From Paralvinella palmiformis (Eukaryota; Annelida; Polychaeta; Terebellida; Alvinellidae), in contig JAODUP010000227.1 of assembly GCA_025642065.1 (NCBI GenBank), forward strand, positions 62,001 through 126,000: a stretch of 64,000 bases of DNA. Direction: 5' to 3'. Positions 1 through 13,255 of this stretch are shown in pieces. A program made the position numbers and the translations under genes. The notes beneath the pieces were generated by a model, which was not told the DNA's origin, did no database searches, and saw only the letters and a program-made list of their open reading frames with translations. Every line of letters starts with the position of its first letter. Position 1 is the stretch's first letter.

Positions 1-1037
1 GTGATTTTTTTTTACTTTGCAGTCTTTTTATTTTAGTTCTATTCACCAACATTCCCTTTCTAGTTGGGCCTTCAGAAAATATATGCATAGATTTAATAAT
101 AATGTTAGTGTTTTGATATCCAAATGGCACATATTTTCAATTATTATAACCGAGGTCAAAGATCGATGTTTGTGTTTTATGGTACCACATATCGCTGCTA
201 CATATATAACTTCTATAAGATACCAGGAATGAAAAGCTACATATTACGTGAAGTGTGCCCATACATATTTCAAGCTGCACTTGTGGGTGATTTCGTTCCA
301 AGTTGGTACAATTACGTAAACGTAGTTCACGCATACCTGCAAGACATATCGATCTGAAGGAAAACGTCTGCAATATTAGATAATCCGGATGTTTGTGAGG
401 CCTTCTCACTAAATGGGGTTGTTGACAAATAGCAATTGGCGTAGTTCGATGCCTAAAGAAATCCTAATCTAAAGTCACATATATCTGGCGTTATACTGAG
501 TGAGTATAGGTTCCTGAAGTAACAGACCCATTAGGTTCCACACCCAAATGGGTCTTATTAAGAGGGACCATACTAATGCAGTGTGTCTAGACTTGAAATG
601 AAAATAAAGGAGATAAAGCCGTAAGCTTTATTTGTGGCCACAACACGGCGATGGGGATGAGTTCGAGGAGGGGATGAAATTATTAAAAAAAACAAGTGAC
701 CTTAGATTAATTCTGACTGCATCTAGAGTGAACATTTCAGAGTTTGCCCTGAATAAAATCTGTCCATAATCTATTTAAGATTTATAAAATATATTGTATT
801 AAAGCATATAATAACATACTATAAGTCAGATATTTAATAGCTGTTTTAGTTTAGTGAATGACCTCCTCCTTCTCCCCTCATAGCCATTCCATCCTCACCT
901 ACATGCACTTCATTAATACCTATATGATACACAGTACATTATATTACCTTTTATCATAGAACAAGACAATTCCTCCCACACACAATTCAGCACTCAGATA
1001 ATTCTCCACTCCACGAATTAGTATGTTTTATTAAACT
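1..1037. other. Intergenic, nothing recognised
   Basis: AT-rich sequence with only short chance ORFs (up to 90 codons) in conflicting frames. I see no splice-bounded exon, transposon terminus or RNA gene here. Confidence 0.5.
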
Positions 1038-1474
1038 TTAACCAACAACAAGCTCTGTACATCTGTCTTGTATGGCAGTGAACAGTTCCTCGGAGGTGGA
1101 CTGATGCTTGTTCGACAGGAACGCATACACACAGGTCACAGCCGACTGTCCTAACGGTACGCGGATCACATTCAGCTCAGTTAACATCCTCTCACAGAAA
1201 TCAACTCCACTGTCGTGGATGAGGAACTGTTCCTGGTCACTACTAATTGTCCACTCCTCATCAAATGTGATATCACAAAGTGAAGCAGGGTTCTTAGGCA
1301 TAGTTCAGCACGCACCTCTACATGAGTCTCAGTAGTGTGTTCCACTAGTGGCTGACTCAGTGTACCACGTGAATCTGGGGCATGTTCATTGAGTGTTGCA
1401 TCTAGTTTGGTCACTGCAACGGAATGCTCCTGGGGTTCACGGCTATGTGGTGTGGAGCTAATAACAGTCTTCAT
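1038..1474 (-). pseudogene. Frameshifted C-terminal exon, unknown protein
   Basis: Read on the minus strand, a good acceptor (a pyrimidine tract then CCAG) precedes position 1474. A frame starting MKTVISSTPH stays open to about 1310, and a different frame starting MPKNPASLCD runs from 1301 to a stop at 1038. The second frame looks like real protein (acidic start, then hydrophobic and charged stretches such as CERMLTELNVIRVPLG). Joining the two needs a one-base shift near 1300, so this is either a decayed exon or a sequence error. It lies just downstream of a decayed FLYWCH domain on the same strand (1636-1794), so both may belong to one dead gene. I do not recognise the family of this part. 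Confidence 0.35.
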
Positions 1475-1635
1475 CTGGAAAGATAAGAAGTTCATTAGTA
1501 ATTATATCAATTATTAAAATTAATATATTAATGTCTATTAATAATAATCGATTAAAACATCCAATACAGGAGAAAAAGAGTCAATAAATAAGTAAATATA
1601 ATATTACTCAAAACTCCAATCAATCAAGCATGATC

Positions 1636-1794
1636 ATGCAATATTTAACTCATCATCTGTAGTGAGACTCCCTTTATAGCTGAATGCATATCGATTGGTA
1701 CACTCCCATCTGACATTCTTCCGGACTTCTTAGTGTACACATAGCCTTCATGTACTAGCTTCAAATCACCATGTTAGTTTCTGATGATCTCCAT
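1636..1794 (-). pseudogene. FLYWCH zinc-finger domain relic
   Basis: FLYWCH fingers are DNA- or protein-binding domains found in host genes and in MULE-type transposases. The minus strand begins MEIIRN, meets a stop, then reads LKLVHEGYVYTKKSGRM in one frame and VRWECTNRYAFSYKGSLTT in the next. This reproduces the FLYWCH pattern (LV-G-Y-Y, then W-C, then KG). The second metal-binding cysteine position appears as serine. One stop, one frameshift and one lost ligand make it a pseudogene. Another, different FLYWCH copy lies in the MULE relic near 45.4-45.6 kb. Confidence 0.55.
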
Positions 1795-2456
1795 GGTTAA
1801 ATATATGTGTAGCATATATTGAGAAATATCTATCTGAGAATACTGGCTCCTCAAAACAGACCTCATCTTGTGTGCAATTGGCAATTAGTTAGAAGCCACC
1901 TTGTTGTGACTTCTTTGTGCACAAAGCAGACCTGGGGTAATTGTAATAGTAACAATTACATATTTCACAGTAATAGTAATTGTGAATCTCATTTTGAAAG
2001 TAAGAGTAATTGTAATAGTTGATAAAGTAATAGTAATCCACAATACATTTTGTCAGATATGTCACTGCATCGTCAAATCTCACTGTCACCTGATTGGCTG
2101 CTCAATCAAATTGTCATTTATAATATTGTTCATTATTGATTCTGTAGCTGAGAAGCCACTCCATTTGAAACAGACTAAGTACTGTGTACTTAACAGAATC
2201 CAAGTTGATTACCATGGGCTATCAATTATCCCCCAATTAAGATTCTATATCTGGCATCCCTGATTAGTGAATGTTGGCATTACTTGTGCCAGTGTTCATA
2301 TATAAGCTCCCTAGTTTACAGGTCGACACCATATATTACAGCTGCTATCACTGCATTACATCTGATATACATATAATCTGATTTTTTATATATTTTATGC
2401 TGTATCTAGGATATTATCAATAATAAAGACATCCATATAAAAAAGTATAAATCATA

Positions 2457-2594
2457 ATGGCTAAGGTATCACCTCATTTTGAGATGCCTACTAATACCGA
2501 CGTCAACTACAAAGCCAAATGTAAGCATTGTGGTTCAAGCATATCAGGCTCAGCCAAGACTACTTCCAACTTATATATCACATTTGAAAAATGA
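2457..2594 (+). pseudogene. BED-type zinc finger relic (hAT-like transposase N-terminus)
   Basis: An ATG opens a 45-codon frame containing KAKCKHCGSSISGSAKTTSN, which matches the BED-finger pattern (C-x2-C, then a serine/threonine-rich turn and NL). The following H-x-H part is replaced by YITFEK and a stop. Out-of-frame continuation to about 2830 still looks transposase-like, with STKQDARASSSD. BED fingers at the N-terminus are typical of hAT transposases. No termini were found. Confidence 0.45.
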
Positions 2595-3525
2595 CAGGTT
2601 CCATATTAGATTTTGAGCATGCTCGTAGGTTCATTAAGCACATGGTCTTAGGTTATAGCTAAATCTACAGTAGATGAGTGTACCATCAAGATCAGGTTTG
2701 ACTAGAGAATAACACTGATTCAACAAAATAGGATGCCAGAGCTAGTTCATCAGACACGGCAAGCATAAATACTAAACCCAACAGGATGGATCAAACTAAG
2801 TTCTTTAGAATGATCTCTTTTGAAGATAATGACATCTAGCTGTAATTTAAAATATGACAAAAATATTTGTTCATGCAAAAAGCATGGACTGAACTGTACA
2901 CCAGCTGGTGAACAGTACAAAGGAATACCTCGAACCCAATAATAGGACTGTATTGACTGGCAGCTGTTGATGACGTACAAACAACAATTATTTTAACAAA
3001 AGTGACTATATATAGTAATCTACTCTTTGTATTATTATGTTTGGAAGAGATCAATTCACCTATGTTTAAACGGTGAAGAGTTTTATTTGATAGTGTTGTA
3101 ATGAAGCTGTGAATAACAAATATGGCATTAACAATATTTCTGTTACTACATTTTGGTTAATGGTGTAAACTATATAATATTTTCCTTATATGAGCCATAG
3201 CTAGGAATCTTCATTAAATAAATGGTCCAGGACAACAGCAATTCTGTGAAGCCATTTGGAATGATTACGCATGATTGAAAATAATGATGTTTGGAGATAA
3301 GTCTTATTCATAATTATGATGGTTGTACCTATGATGGTGTAACAGCTGAATTAACCCAGCTACTGTGATGAGCCCAGGAACAATTACCAAAATAATATCA
3401 CTATCACTCACTTAAATGAAGGATTCAATTTTATGAATAGGCTTTTGAATATTTATAAATAGCGTTTTATGGCAACTTTTAAACAATATTTATAAATACT
3501 ATTTTATAGGAACTTTTGTGACACT

Positions 3526-3665
3526 TGGTAGGCTAAATCGGAATAGTGACCTCCAAGTGTAATGAGATGAAGCGAAAGATAATACAGTCATCACGCATAG
3601 CCCACCTGTGGTTCAAACCCAAGTGCTAGAGATTCACAGCCAACCATGATATCAGTTAGCCTGTG
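3526..3665 (-). mobile_element. Old SINE copy, ATC-tailed tRNA-SINE family
   Basis: On the minus strand this reads as the same family as the well-preserved copy at 63138-63304. It has a tRNA-like B box (GGGTTTGAACC), then the conserved TTTCGCTTCATCTCATTACA and CTTGGAGGTCACT core, then GCCTACCA. It is strongly diverged and lacks the ATC tail. Confidence 0.5.
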
Positions 3666-3774
3666 AAGATGTTTAATCACGAACAATAATAAAACCTGTT
3701 ATCATTGAAACAAATGTGCTGCACCTTACTTCTATACCTGTAGAGCACATTTAATAATAATAATAATATATATG

Positions 3775-3918
3775 TTACAGTTAATCTGTATAATCAGGTA
3801 ATATGTATATTACCTGTAATTTTCAGGTAATGTGTATTACATCTCTGTTAACAATACATGTAAAACCTGAAAATTTCAGATAATATATATATTACCTGAT
3901 TATACAGATTAACTGTAA
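3775..3918. mobile_element. Palindromic MITE, 144 bp
   Basis: The element starts TTACAGTTAATCTGTATAA and ends with its reverse complement. The two arms, each roughly 53 bp, match with only a few mismatches, so the whole unit could fold into one hairpin around a short centre near 3845. This is the form of a short non-autonomous DNA transposon. No transposase or confident target duplication is visible. Confidence 0.6.
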
Positions 3919-5300
3919 AACATCTACAGGAAGTATTAGGCGAGTACCTCATTTAGTAGCCACTGCAAAGATCACATGTGGAACATTCAAACCAGTGACT
4001 ATTAATTAGTGTCTACTGATTAGATCCATTCAGTTAGCATGCTTCCAAAGCACACTTTAAAATTAATAGCAAAAATAATTAAATAAAACGAGAAAATAAT
4101 CATATCTTTAATAGTGATTAATGTAAAAAGATGATGAAATAAACACAATGAATTCTTCATTTATTAGCTGAGAATGGAGAACGTTCCTTCATTCAATCAT
4201 AATCAGTACACATAATATACGTGTATTTTTATAACATACTCATAACAACAAAACAAAGGATAAAGCTTTCTAATAATACTAACAAACCAGCCATGGCCTT
4301 GTAGCAAATTGTTCATAGAAATATACAGAAATTGCTAAATATGCATCTGTTTAAGATAACAGATTCATAGGATAGAAAGATAACATATCAACACAGAACA
4401 ATCATTGGGCCATTGTCTTTTTATTAGCAAAAATAAATTCCCCCCAAAAATAATTGATTAAGATAGTCTGACAAATCATTACAAACTGAAATTGGTCTGA
4501 TAAAGATGATTTTGTTTTTAAAACAGTGGTCAGGCAATACTGAAAAATAGAATAAGATTTGCTAGTCTGTGCGGCAAATCAAAATATATCCACTTATGAA
4601 TAAAATCACAAGAATAATCAAATCAGTATGTTACCCTGATAACAATCAAAAGAATCGACTGACTGATTACTACATTTGCTTTTTACCACATCTAAGCTTT
4701 TAACTTATGAATCAATAACATGCATGAAACTGACATCATTAAAGCAATTTAGCATTGGATTATTGAGTGAATTTGATTGTAGTAGGACTGTGGCAAATAA
4801 ATATGTAACTGCTTAATTGGTGTAAATCAAACTGTATCATAAATATGTAGAGTGATGTTACAGACAGGTTTTTTACTAGAAGAAAAATTACAGCTTACTG
4901 ATTTGGAAATAGAAACACGAGTCTCTCCAATCCTGGATCCTCTCTCCAAGATGGCATTCTTAGATGATAAACTGAACTGGTTTCATCATATAGAAAATAT
5001 ATTTATTATCTTAGAAATAACATATCCCTCACCCATCCATATAAATGTTTCATTCAACCAAATTTAATTTTTGCCCTGCCTTTTTTGTTTGGGTGGCTAG
5101 AAGCACTCTCCCTAAAAACTTGTTTGCATCAAACATGGGCCTAGACAATTAGTAAAGTTATAAAAACGAATAATGGCCCTAATTTAAATAATTATATTTT
5201 AACAGGTACAAACATAGCTATATATTTTTAACAAAGACTCTTTTGCATGCATAGCTTTCAATTGTTGACGCGAGACACATATCACTGTTTGTCTGTGCTG
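3919..5300. other. Intergenic, 3' flank of the NACHT-TPR gene
   Basis: AT-rich sequence without convincing coding or transposon features. A 71-codon plus-strand ORF at 4852-5067 has no recognisable motif and is probably chance. Confidence 0.4.
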
Positions 5301-5306
5301 TTTATT
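5301..5306 (-). terminator. Candidate poly(A) signal for the NACHT-TPR gene
   Basis: AATAAA on the minus strand, 33 bases after the TGA stop at 5340. It implies a very short 3' UTR, so a more distal site in the AT-rich flank cannot be excluded. Confidence 0.35.
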
Positions 5307-5339
5307 CTTTTTTTAAAAGGTACGAATGGAGTTATGCTA

Positions 5340-6509
5340 TCAGAAGTTTCTATTGTCTTCATATATGCCTTGCTCAGCCACAGTTTCATCAATAGTTCTG
5401 TCGACATCATCTTCTACTGCAGCAAGAGTTCTGTTTGCATCACTAAAAGCCGGAGCTAATATTATATTATCATTGTTGTGATCTGATGCCACTTCACTAC
5501 TGTCACCACTAATTAGGTTAGTTGCATCACTGCTTCCAGCATCACTGCCAGGTGAAACTGCATCGCCATTGTCGTTATTGTCATCTATACGATTACTATC
5601 AGTCTGTGATTCACTGCCTCTGGTTGTCAGGCTCGACATGATGATCTCAGCAATGATATCATCGAGTGGATCAGTAATGAAATGACCGTCATCGGTGCCA
5701 TATTCGTTCAATGCCTCATTGTCGGGCACGCCAGCACTATCACGTAGCTGGTTATCCACAACTGCAGACACATTACTTGGTTCAACCCGAGCATCTGAAA
5801 TGAGTTCCTGAGTATCTGGTGCATCCTGATTGTTAACAGTTCCTTCTGTAGTTAGAGCGTCCTGATTATTAACAGTTCCTTCTGTAGTTAGAGCATCCTG
5901 ATTGTTAACAGTTCCTTCTGTAGTTAGAGCGTCCTGATTGTTATTGATGCTTTGCTGCACATCAACCCTGATGTCATCATCATCATCATCATTATGGACA
6001 TCATCAATGTTCAGATGGTGCCAGATGTCATTAAAGATTCCCTGCATGATGTTAGTAGCGTTAATTAACTGCTGTATGTTACTGAATTCATCAACGTTTT
6101 CACGCTGTTCAATGTTCTCATCATCGTCATCTTGTCGATCCTCCGACCTGTTCTGGTAGCCATCTTCCTCTTCGTCCAAGTCACCTACTTCCTGATTAAT
6201 CCTTGCCTCATCGATGCTGTCACTGTCCACATGATTGTCAGGATTGTTTGGCTCACAGAGTTGCTTCAGTCGCAGAGCGACGAGTCGGTAACGTGGCTCT
6301 CTAAGTACCCCCTTGGCACGAATTGTCTTTGGATGGTCTGATCCAAGGACAGCTTCACTCGTCTCTGCCCACTTTCTAAAGTATTCAAAAGCTTTCACGT
6401 AGTCATTGTTGTCTTCATACACGATGCCAATGTTAATGTAGAGACGACTGCTGAGTAGACTTTCCTCTCCATAAACTTGGTGACAGAGCTCCATTGCTTC
6501 ATTATAATA
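5340..6509 (-). CDS. NACHT-TPR gene exon 22 (last TPRs and acidic tail)
   Basis: Starts YYNEAMELCHQVYGEES and continues with YINIGIVYEDNNDYVKAFEY and LGSDHPKTIRAKGVL, clear TPRs with the G-x-D-H-P motif. About 300 residues of Asp/Glu/Asn/Ser-rich sequence follow, with three copies of a 12-residue repeat (NNQDALTTEGTV) and a run of six Asp. The stop is TGA at 5340. The tail is unlike the folded part and is probably disordered. Confidence 0.9.
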   Translation of the reverse strand, partial: YYNEAMELCHQVYGEESLLSSRLYINIGIVYEDNNDYVKAFEYFRKWAETSEAVLGSDHPKTIRAKGVLREPRYRLVALRLKQLCEPNNPDNHVDSDSIDEARINQEVGDLDEEEDGYQNRSEDRQDDDDENIEQRENVDEFSNIQQLINATNIMQGIFNDIWHHLNIDDVHNDDDDDDIRVDVQQSINNNQDALTTEGTVNNQDALTTEGTVNNQDALTTEGTVNNQDAPDTQELISDARVEPSNVSAVVDNQLRDSAGVPDNEALNEYGTDDGHFITDPLDDIIAEIIMSSLTTRGSESQTDSNRIDDNNDNGDAVSPGSDAGSSDATNLISGDSSEVASDHNNDNIILAPAFSDANRTLAAVEDDVDRTIDETVAEQGIYEDNRNF

Positions 6510-8562
6510 CTGGAACAATAATAACAACAAAAAATACTTAATTAGAATAGAACAAAATGCATGAATTATCATTAAAACGTCAATAAAAACAACTTTTAGT
6601 GCTGCTGTTTGAGAACTGCAGAATATGTTTTCGATACACAGTTGTGATCACAGTGACTTACTTTAAATATTCTGCTATGACACATCATTTCAAGTGTCTT
6701 TAATTTTCAGCTTGTATCCCCCCAAAAAAGAAGAGCTCTGTTTATTTAGATCAGCAGTGTGTGTTGAAATGTTCCATAGAATTACACCAAAATGCATGTT
6801 TTAGTAAATAATAGCCAACCAGAACAATTTAATAACTTGCTGTCAAACTGAGTTAAACCGCTAGCTTCAAGTTGTAAGTCCTGTAATAAGAGATTTTAGC
6901 CTTTTTACTGATATAATCTTCAAGTTTTTTATGATTATTTATCTGATCCCAGTTTCCAACTGTGTCATAGATTATGATTAATAATTAGAAAATAATTTCT
7001 ATAATTTCTTTTCACTACTCAGACACCATCTAGTGAAATCTCTCCAACTCCAGCTATCTAAAACTTAATTAAAATAGTGAACAATAAATAGCATTCATCT
7101 TCAGTTGTATGACACATACATGCGCACGTGCGCGCACACACACAAGAAATGTCACAATTATATTATCTTGTATTTATAAAAAGTGAATTGTAATTGGTCA
7201 ATTAAACCAAATATGATAGCAAATTACAATCATCATACACAAATACAAATTCAGTTCAGTATTTTCAGTAATTCAGTACTTTTAGTTATTTCAAATACAA
7301 TTACATCCTGATGGCTGTTAATAAATAACACAATTTTAAATTACCATTATAATTTAACCCAACCCTAAAAAAACTAAACAACAACAGCAACCCATTGTAT
7401 CAGGAAGTAGATTCTATATTAATACTTTGAGATGTAGTTTTAGTATTACCTTTAGCTGTTCCATTGATCCTCGGTTAGCTAAGACACCTTTCGTCATCAG
7501 TGCTTCAGCATAATGACCAACATCTTTTAGCTGCGATTAATAAATGAACAAAGTTACTAATGGAAGTTTGTGCTCTATTCAGACACAATATTGGTTTGTA
7601 AACATTCCTTGTTAATTGGAAGGTGAGAATACTGAATATATTTAGAACACACACACAACAATTGATCATTTATATACAAAATATGTTTTATGGTCAATGG
7701 AGGAGGCTAACTGGACCAAGTAATCTTTAATGGTAAAAAGATGAAGTGTAACAAGAAACATTCTTCAGGCTTAGCCTGACCAGGTACTTGAAGTCTGTGT
7801 CCAAATGTTCTACCAGTTATGCTATGATAATGCACTAAATAACATACACACACACACACACACTCACAGACAGACACACACATTGCAACAATGCAAAGAC
7901 ATTTAGCAAGATTTTGCAAAGCAAGAAAACTGTTCTTACAGTACTGAAATATATTTAAGAAACATTTAATTCATTTATAAGTAACCTTTGGTATGAAAGA
8001 CCTTAATATCATTTCTCCAGTTACCTCTTTGAATATACCGAGAGCTTGATCAATGTGTTCATTGCCTTCGCGTATTGCTTCTTCTCCTGTCATTTCCAAC
8101 TCATTGCCACCACAAGCACTCCAACTTTCCAAACTAAATGCCAACTTCATTAAACTCAAAGCTAGCTTGAGCTGAAAAATATGAAAAATGTATTGAATGG
8201 ACAATCATTGAGTGTCAATTTAAATGAACTGCCCTCAATCAAATCAAGATTAACAGTCAACTTAGCCAGATACTTGTCCATTCATATATGATATAGTGAC
8301 GGAAAATGGTTCAGTTGAATTTGTTTATAAACATTGATTCAGGGATGTGATAGAAAGAAAAAGAGCATTCAAATATTTGTGGATGTGATAAATCACTTTA
8401 GAAACAAAAGAAATAAAAAATCACAGCATTGTGTATGTTATCATAATTCATCAAAATCATTTATTACCAGTGGTCATTGATACTTTCACCTAATACTATG
8501 AAATCACAATAAATAAAATGGCTCCTTTACATATTGACTTCGTTCATTTCATACAGTATACA

Positions 8563-8611
<49 letters not shown>

Positions 8612-9978
8612 CACACACATACATACATATACAGGCATGTGCATAAATACACACACATGTAGTTTGGATCTATTATAACATGGTGTCTGGAGCCCATAAG
8701 TGTGAATCACCAAATACCTAGACCGCAGATAGCAATGATCTTTGTGCATTAGCAGTGAATGGGGCTGCCAAGATAGGACTTTCTGGGAGATCATTTTCTC
8801 ACATATTTTCTCAATTTGAGGAATGTCAATCAATCTGATGTTGTTTTTACTTGTAGATGACATAATACAATTATTTTAATATGGCTAATACTGATGAGGC
8901 CATGTTGCCCAATTAAATGATGTTTAATATTTACTCATGAAATCCTATCAGAGGCAGCGATTATACTTATCATTAAATGGATATTTATTCCTATGTCAAA
9001 TTCTGTGAACCTTTTATGATATGAACCTATTATAAATAAAATACCGAAATGTGACGGACAGTGGTGACTAGGTTATCAATGCCACATAAACAGATGAAAC
9101 TAAGAACATGAATCTCTGTGTTTGTTCTAATATGTAATTAAGACCTAATTAAATGTTCGCTTCTTTGACTTAGAGAAGCTACTTGACACACTGGATAATA
9201 AGTGATAGTTGTTAATGTTTTGGATTATGACAAAAACTGATTATTAAACCGTTGAATATTTTAAGCAGACTTACTGCAGAAAATCACCAATAATTTAATA
9301 TCTTCAGTTCCAATAATTGGGAGCCAAGCATTCATCATCTTAAATCTACTTCAACAGTATACTTAAAAGGACAGTCCACCCTCAGTAACCAAAATAATAA
9401 TCACAAAATATACCTGATATCATAGATATAGGGAAATAATCAAATTATTGGAGGGGCGCCATTACAGCTGCCCCAGAAGCCAGATTCGAAGGCAGGAAGG
9501 AGAAACTGAAATGCTCTGACATCATATGAGCCCTCTCTAGACTGACGCAGATTATAGTTGCTCTCGAGTGTTAATATCTCAGCCATTTTGAATAATCTTC
9601 CTCTTCTAAGGTTCCTTCTGGCTCAAAATGATATGGTTGTATGTCATTCATGACCTAATTTTAACAAGATAATTGTGTTACTTGTTTACACGCTTTTGTA
9701 TGGGCTCTACAGACGTCCGGTCAAACTGCTGTGTTCAAGTGGTGTCAGCATTCAGGATCTTCCGGTCTCTATCTAGCTTCAAAATGGTAGAGCCCACAGG
9801 CCATTAAAAATAAATTAATCAGCACTTTGAACTGGATTATTTGATGTGCGGGTGATTGTTTACACATTTTGACATCATTTATGATATTTGTGTGCATAGT
9901 TGTATTAGTCCTAAAAATTTCAAATGAAGGTGGACTATCCTTTTAACTGCATTATTATGGAGCCAGACTGAATATGAG

Positions 9979-10025
<47 letters not shown>

Positions 10026-13020
10026 GACACATTACTTGTTCATTCAATGCACATCACAAATTATAGATAATCTGAGTTGTATTCTATGGTAACTTCACAT
10101 CAGTCAACTGAGGACAGTATTGGCTACATTTTCAACAACAAAAAGACCACAAATGGGAATGACCAAATATATCATCTGTGGAACATGCTTCATATGGATA
10201 TAATTCATTTCCCAACAGTCAGATGGTACACACTAATTAATGTTATTTCAGTGAGGCTTCACTATACAGGTAATAATGAGCAAAATGTTAAATTACCTTG
10301 TGTGAATCACCAGTAAATCCTTTTCTTATTTCTATTGATTTCCTTGCATACATTATAGTCTTTCTGAGATCAGGAAGTTGTGTAGGTGATACGAAGTCAT
10401 TCAATTTCAGTTTCTGTAAGAATTACACTTGCAATTACACAAAAAGTTACAATTGTAACAATAGCTTCTCTTAGCACGTTCAGATAAAAGTAAACCATCA
10501 CACCACAGAATCATAACATTACCTCCTCATATATTTCAGCCATCAAGCTATTCAATTCAACCATTCTTTCTGCTCTGTTTCCCAGTTCTTTCTCTTCCCA
10601 TTTAATTACAGTTTTGGAGAGTTCCAGTGATTCAGTATATTTACCCGCTTGGAGGCTGGAAAGGTACAAGATGATCATTTCTTAGTCATGTAAAGAGTTT
10701 GCAATTTTATTTATGCCTATTATCAATAACGAATGAGAACCAAAATAAACTGATGTGAAAGTAAACAGCTTAAATTAATATTAAATAGAAGACAGATCTC
10801 ACTAAGAAATACAACAGCAAAAACGTAAATAAACATATAATTTCTGTATTTATATGAGTGGCAATGTGTTATAAAGTGTTTAAAGATGGCCCATGAGTGC
10901 TAAAGTGTTTAAAGATGGCCCATGAGTGCTAGGTAATGTATAATTAATTATATGAATTTAATGAAGTCCATTAGTTTAGCTAGTTTAAAAAGATAACTCA
11001 TCTATGTGAAGTACTAATACACAAGTGTTATTTCCTGTATTAATGGTACTAGGTATGTCTTTATGATTTATTACATCAGCTAAAAAGATCAGGCTAACAT
11101 TCTGTTTTGTTACCCTATTAGTGCTTCTGTAATATCCGAACAATCCACTTGTGTGACTAAGCCTATTTATAATATTTGTCTATTTCAACAAGATTTACAT
11201 ATTTGTGATGAAAATATATTTGTATAAAACACATTTATTCTTTAAAATGTTTTTGTGTAACCTGATTTACAACAAAATGTGTTGAATATAAAATTTTATA
11301 TTTATTATTAGAATAATTTAATACTAGGTTGCATATATTTTTCCAACTCCAAACAATACTAAATTCTAATCCATTTTAAATTAACCTCATTAAGTACTCA
11401 GAAAGCTCAAATGAATTTATTCATAAAACAAGGAATTTTATTCATTGGACTTTAACTAACCCCATGGCATGATGTCAAATATTTGCAGCATTACATGACT
11501 ATAATTGTTTGTCATTATAGCCTTAGACATTAAGGACTGCCTCGGGTAGGTGAAAGCCATCATTGGACAAGTGATATTTCCTTGCCTTGTCCAACTAGGC
11601 AGCTCACGTTTCGGGGCATAAAACCTTCCGATCAACTACAACTTACAAAACACCATGATTGTCATCATTGTAGTAGACAATTGGTCAAAACACTGGCATC
11701 AAATGCTTTATTAGGTGGCAAATAGGAAAAAACTCTTCTGCATATGTGTAGTTCAGTGATGATGTCAGTGCTCTTTTCACTGGCTAGTGCTGTGACAAAC
11801 TGGTGGTTTTTAACTAATCCTGCAATATGCTTCTCGTAGAATATTTGAAACTTTATGAACCAAATACACAGAACACGTAGTTAATTACAAATGGTTGTGT
11901 GGGGTTAAATGTGAACTCTAGTAACAACATCAAATAAACAGTAAACTGACTTCTGTAAAATTGTCAGATGGTGATTCGCATGGGTAATTGTTTCAGCAAA
12001 CTGACTACTGAGTGTCAACCTGCATAATGTCATAAGCTGACTGTGATCTCTAATCCCATTTCTGGCTCGCTGTTTCTGAGAGCTGAATGTATCCCAATGT
12101 GTTTTGTCTTTCTATAATAGTATATGGAACTGGTACCATCACTATCTCACATGACTGAGGCATTCAGTATGTTTTAGGCTTTACAGTGGCATATCGACAG
12201 CTTGAATTTACTCCATCTGAGTTAAAAATACTAATGACATGGAATGTAAAACAGATGAACAAAAGCCCAAGTTAACACTATCCTGGTATTTCTGATTGTG
12301 ATCATGGCTTGAATTAATCCTGTGTATGACTCACGAATTACATGTTTTTATGTCTTTTGTACACACTAAATCGAGGAAGGTAAATATTTTGGTGGGCAGG
12401 TGAAAATCATATTCCACCTGCTCTATCAGCAGGTGGGATCAAAATTTAAAATCCATGTTTGCACTATTAATTTAGAAATATTGGCAGTCAATGCATAAGA
12501 AGAAGATTAAAATATAATTCATCAACATTACATGCATCCAGCTTTATTCACTACTTGCTTATACTTACTATATTCTTGCAATGAGCTCATATCTGCCAGC
12601 AATCAGTTCGTCATCCCTCGGTTGAACTGCTTCAAGTTCAGTTAAGACTTCACTATAACAAGGGATCATTTTATCTCTACCCCCGGCCTGATAAAACAAA
12701 TAAATCACATTATATTTCTAACACTGCCAAGATTCTGATTATACAGAACTATATTTATTAAAGTTTTAAATTACTAACAAATACTTTTACCATTTAGAAC
12801 TTACTAATGTAGAAAACAGAAAGATATCAGTAATAAAAAATGGACAAAATGGAAAAGTACATTATGAATACTAATATTTAAAATCTTATTTATCATATAT
12901 AATTGACTGTCAATGTTGAAGACAAAGTACAAAGGTATAAAAATGGCTCATAGCGAATGAAACAACTGGCTTTATATATTTTTAGTTTCCCCAAGACTTC
13001 TATACTTGGTTGGTTATAAT

Positions 13021-13069
<49 letters not shown>

Positions 13070-13204
13070 AATATATATATATATACACATACATACACAC
13101 ACCCTCTATATATATCTCTCTCTCTTGACAGGAAGAGACATACGAATAAATTATAAAACATGTTTGCGAGTTATATGGAGTGAGTGGTGAAGAGATGAGG
13201 AAAG

Positions 13205-13255
<51 letters not shown>

